34,921 bases of DNA, taken from contig JAEIOG010000050.1 in the NCBI GenBank assembly GCA_016342495.1, positions 1-34,921 of the forward strand. The letters are read 5' to 3'. Source of the DNA: Phycisphaerae bacterium. GTDB taxonomy: Bacteria > Planctomycetota > Phycisphaerae > Sedimentisphaerales > SM23-30. A program made the translations under genes and the position numbers. Numbering within the stretch: the first letter of the stretch is position 1; every line of letters starts with the position of its first letter. Below the pieces are notes generated by a model. It saw only the letters and a list, made by a program, of their open reading frames with translations, did no database searches and had not been told where the DNA came from. Below are positions 32,212 to 34,921 of this stretch, piece after piece.

Positions 32212-34455
32212 ATGAAGGTTCAAAACATTGCTTATTGTACGAAAATAAATCTTTTAATCATAATTGCATTATTGTCTACTTCGTTATTTGCGGGTGACTT
32301 TTATGAAAATGATGCGATAAATATTATAGGATTAAAATTTGCTGATGATAACTGGGATGCCGAATTGGATGCAATATATGAGAAGGACAGTGACAGCGAC
32401 GGTGAATATGACAGGCTTTCATGTACCGCGACATTAAATGGCATAGAATATGAACAAGTCGGCGTAAGATACAAAGGCAACAGTTCCTATAGTGCAAACA
32501 ATGCCAAAAATCCTTTTAATATAAAACTTGATTATATGCTTGAACAGGACTATGAAGGTTATGGAACATTGAAACTGTCGAATGTACATAAGGATCCTTC
32601 TTTTGTCAGAGAAACTCTCTCATATGAAATTGCCCGAAAATATATGCCTGCGTCAAAAGCAAACTATATGAAAGTTTATATTTATAACTACAGCAGTAGC
32701 ACATATGTATACCATGGTCTTTATACCAATGTTGAAGCTGTTGACAAAAAGTTTTTTGCAGAGCATTTTTCCTCTAATGACAATGCGAGGTTTAAGTGTA
32801 ACCCAAGCGATACATGGTCACCTCAAACAGGAGGAACTGGTGCATCCTTAGATTATCTTGGCACTGATGCATCACTTTATTCTGGGTCTTATCAATTGAA
32901 AACAGATGACATAGCTCACTGGGATGATCTGATAGCTTTAACTTATGATATTAAATATGATACCCCAAATTTAGATAATGCTATTGACCTTGATCAGGCT
33001 ATCTGGATGTTGGCCTATGATAATGTTTTAGTTAATTTAGACAGCTATATCGGCCCTTCCAGGCAGAATTATTATCTTTATAAATGTAATGATAACCGAT
33101 GGGCAACAATTCTCTGGGATCTGAATGAATCTTTCGGAGGATTCACGCAGGTTGATTCTGGTGGTGGACATCCAGGACCGGGCCAAACTGATATTTCCAA
33201 TCTGGACCCTTTGCTCAGGCAAGGAGATAGTGGTTGGCCATTGTTGAATATCATTTTAAGCGATTCGACCTATAAAAATATGTACATAGCTCACATGCGA
33301 ACAATAATCAAAGACAATTTCTCTAATGGCTGGTACAAAACCAGGGCGCTTGAAATTCAAAGTGTAATCGATTCCGATGTTGCAGCTGATACAAATAAAA
33401 TCTATACATATTATGATTGTGTAAATAATATTGATTATAATCGAGGGGGTGTAACTGGCATTGCTGAGCTGATGGGGAAAAGAGTTACTTATCTTAATAG
33501 CCAATCAGCTTTAACAGCAACTGTTCCAACAATCACAAGCATTAATGTTTCATCTTACAATCCAGCAGCCAACAGTAGCGTTTTAGTCAATGTTGATGCA
33601 AACAATGCAAATACTGTGACACTGGCATATCGATATGCTAACACTGGTAAGTTTGTGAAATTGCAGATGAGCGATGATGGCAATAATAATGACGGCACAG
33701 CAGGAGATGGGACCTATGGCGTGTCATTACCAATCGCAAATACCAATGTCCAATGTTATTTTTATGTGGAAAATAATAATGCGGGTGTATTTTCTCCAGA
33801 ACGGGCAGAACATGAATTCTATACGCTTGAAGTTTCTCAAACTTCGGTGGTCATTAATGAATTCATGGCCGAAAATGATACTACTATTCAAGACCCTGAT
33901 GGCGGGGCTGGATACCCCGACTGGATAGAATTGTATAATCCTGGTCAGGGGACTGTTGATCTGGGTGGCATGTATTTAACTGATGATTTAAGTCAGCCAA
34001 CTCAATGGCAAATACCAGAAGGAATAAGTATTGCCCCAGGGGACTATGTGTTATTCTGGGCTGATAATGATGAAGATCAGGGTGCTATGCATACTAATTT
34101 CAAACTGAGCAAATCTGGAGAGGCTATTGGATTATTTGATAGTGATGCAAATGGCAACGCTTTAATAGATTCCATTACTTATGGTTTACAGACTGCCGAT
34201 GTTTCCTATGGCCGAATAGGGGATGGTGATGATAACTGGCAGGCAATCACAAGTTCATCACCGGGTGGAGCCAATCCTTCGCTAAGCGATTTAGATGGAA
34301 ATGGCGTGGTTGATTTGCTGGATTTTGCTTTATTGTGTTCGCATTGGCAAAATAAGGATTGCGGTGATTGTGATGGCGTAGATATAACAGGTGATGGTTC
34401 TGTTGATATAGATGATCTCTTAGTATTCTGTACAGATTGGATGAAAGGACTTTAA
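32212..34455 (+). CDS. Secreted CotH-kinase family protein with lamin-tail domain and dockerin
   Basis: The 747-residue protein has a signal peptide (cleavage near LFAG) and a CotH-type domain (about 35-430: VGVRYKGNSSY, KNPFNIKLDY, LKLSNVHKDPSFVRETLSYEIAR, GLYTNVEAVDKKFF, and ILWDLNESFGGF with D303). A beta-sandwich linker (about 440-540), a lamin-tail domain (about 545-690, VVINEFMAEN...GYPDWIELYNPG) and a two-repeat dockerin-like end (DLDGNGVVDLLDFALL...HW; DITGDGSVDIDDLLVF...W) follow. CotH proteins are atypical protein kinases first known from Bacillus spore coats; here the target is unknown. A GGGHPGPG stretch sits right after the catalytic loop. AAGGAG precedes the ATG. Confidence 0.92.
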   Translation: MKVQNIAYCTKINLLIIIALLSTSLFAGDFYENDAINIIGLKFADDNWDAELDAIYEKDSDSDGEYDRLSCTATLNGIEYEQVGVRYKGNSSYSANNAKNPFNIKLDYMLEQDYEGYGTLKLSNVHKDPSFVRETLSYEIARKYMPASKANYMKVYIYNYSSSTYVYHGLYTNVEAVDKKFFAEHFSSNDNARFKCNPSDTWSPQTGGTGASLDYLGTDASLYSGSYQLKTDDIAHWDDLIALTYDIKYDTPNLDNAIDLDQAIWMLAYDNVLVNLDSYIGPSRQNYYLYKCNDNRWATILWDLNESFGGFTQVDSGGGHPGPGQTDISNLDPLLRQGDSGWPLLNIILSDSTYKNMYIAHMRTIIKDNFSNGWYKTRALEIQSVIDSDVAADTNKIYTYYDCVNNIDYNRGGVTGIAELMGKRVTYLNSQSALTATVPTITSINVSSYNPAANSSVLVNVDANNANTVTLAYRYANTGKFVKLQMSDDGNNNDGTAGDGTYGVSLPIANTNVQCYFYVENNNAGVFSPERAEHEFYTLEVSQTSVVINEFMAENDTTIQDPDGGAGYPDWIELYNPGQGTVDLGGMYLTDDLSQPTQWQIPEGISIAPGDYVLFWADNDEDQGAMHTNFKLSKSGEAIGLFDSDANGNALIDSITYGLQTADVSYGRIGDGDDNWQAITSSSPGGANPSLSDLDGNGVVDLLDFALLCSHWQNKDCGDCDGVDITGDGSVDIDDLLVFCTDWMKGL

Positions 34456-34483
34456 TTGAAAATCAGTTATTATTGTTAAGTAA

Positions 34484-34849
34484 GAAGTTTCAGAGGAATG
34501 TTATTTCACTATAACCACTCTGCCTGCTGGAGCCACTGATTATGATATTGATTATGGCTATTTCTGGACAAACACCAGTGCTTACTTCGGCGGGGACAGT
34601 CAAGAATATTATTATGCCTGGTATGTAGCTTTTGGAAGTGCCGTTGGTCAGGATGGAGCAGATTTCCATGGTGCTGGTGCCGCTAGATTTGATACCAAAA
34701 TTGAAGGCGGGCCGCTGGGCGAAGGCGGCGAACGCTATTATAACTATGTTCGGCTGGTTCGAGGTGCTTCTACCGCTACCTGCCAGCAACTGGTCAATAG
34801 CGGGGACTTTAATGCTGATTGTAAAATCAATCTTTTAGATTTTGCGTAA
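34484..34849 (+). pseudogene. Broken Lcl C-terminal (DUF1566)-like protein with dockerin-like tail
   Basis: An open frame of 121 codons after an in-frame TAA at 34481 has no start but clear content: YGYFWTNTSAYFGGDS, EYYYAWYVAFGS and RYYNYVRLVRG are typical of Lcl C-terminal domains. It is followed by GDFNADCKINLLDFA, the beginning of the half-dockerin tail. The frame stops (TAA 34847-34849) exactly where LAxxW should follow. That piece (NNLAMWSKF) continues in another frame from 34849, so a frameshift has cut it. The N-terminal part is missing, so this is a decayed 3' gene fragment. Confidence 0.7.
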
Positions 34850-34921
34850 CAATTTAGCCATGTGGAGCAAATTTCTTGAAAAAAGTCTCAAAAAAGTTCC
34901 AAATGTTAATATAGGCAACTT

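Overview
The window looks like a chromosomal stretch from a Planctomycetota bacterium, most likely class Phycisphaerae (Sedimentisphaerales-like). The reasons are the many secreted proteins ending in a short dockerin-like D-x-N-x-D-G/C ... DF ... W module, the LamG/Ig/GLUG surface proteins, the Tat-exported Gfo/Idh/MocA and sulfatase enzymes, the UroD-like proteins inside sugar loci, and moderate to low GC. This assignment rests on gene content only; there is no rRNA in the window.

Layout. 1-4.6 kb: a GH95 alpha-L-fucosidase-type enzyme, a gene-poor stretch with an inverted repeat and a decayed transposase fragment, and a GLUG-repeat secreted protein. 4.8-9.2 kb (minus): a sugar-porter MFS transporter, a UroD/methyltransferase-like protein and a XylR-like AraC regulator, which look like a regulated sugar-use locus. 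9.9-13.9 kb (plus): two tandem paralogous secreted LamG proteins closed by a clear terminator. 14-17.3 kb (minus): a GH10-like protein lacking the usual catalytic glutamates and a Tat-exported sulfatase. 17.4-21.6 kb (minus): a RelE/Phd-type toxin-antitoxin pair, a DUF554 membrane protein, a kelch-type beta-propeller protein and a solitary DNA methyltransferase.

22-27.3 kb: an AraC regulator diverges from an operon with a possible leader ORF, a second UroD-like protein, a fused sugar-isomerase-like TIM barrel plus DUF1080 (3-keto-disaccharide hydrolase) protein, and a Tat-exported Gfo/Idh/MocA oxidoreductase. Together these resemble an extracytoplasmic 3-keto-glycoside pathway. A small MITE-like element lies exactly at the oxidoreductase stop codon, and related element ends abut two other stop codons.

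27.5-34.5 kb: a divergent module. Leftward run a 2x[4Fe-4S] ferredoxin, a bis-heme ferric-reductase-like membrane protein and a Tat-exported FrdA-like flavoprotein carrying an odd Gly/Pro-rich insertion of about 100 residues. Rightward run an ECF sigma factor, a small membrane protein in the anti-sigma position, a Spy/CpxP-like protein with Gly/Pro-rich ends, and a CotH-kinase/lamin-tail/dockerin protein. This is the best candidate here for an undescribed system: trans-membrane redox chemistry linked to envelope-stress-type regulation and a CotH surface protein. The window closes with a broken Lcl-type (DUF1566) dockerin protein.
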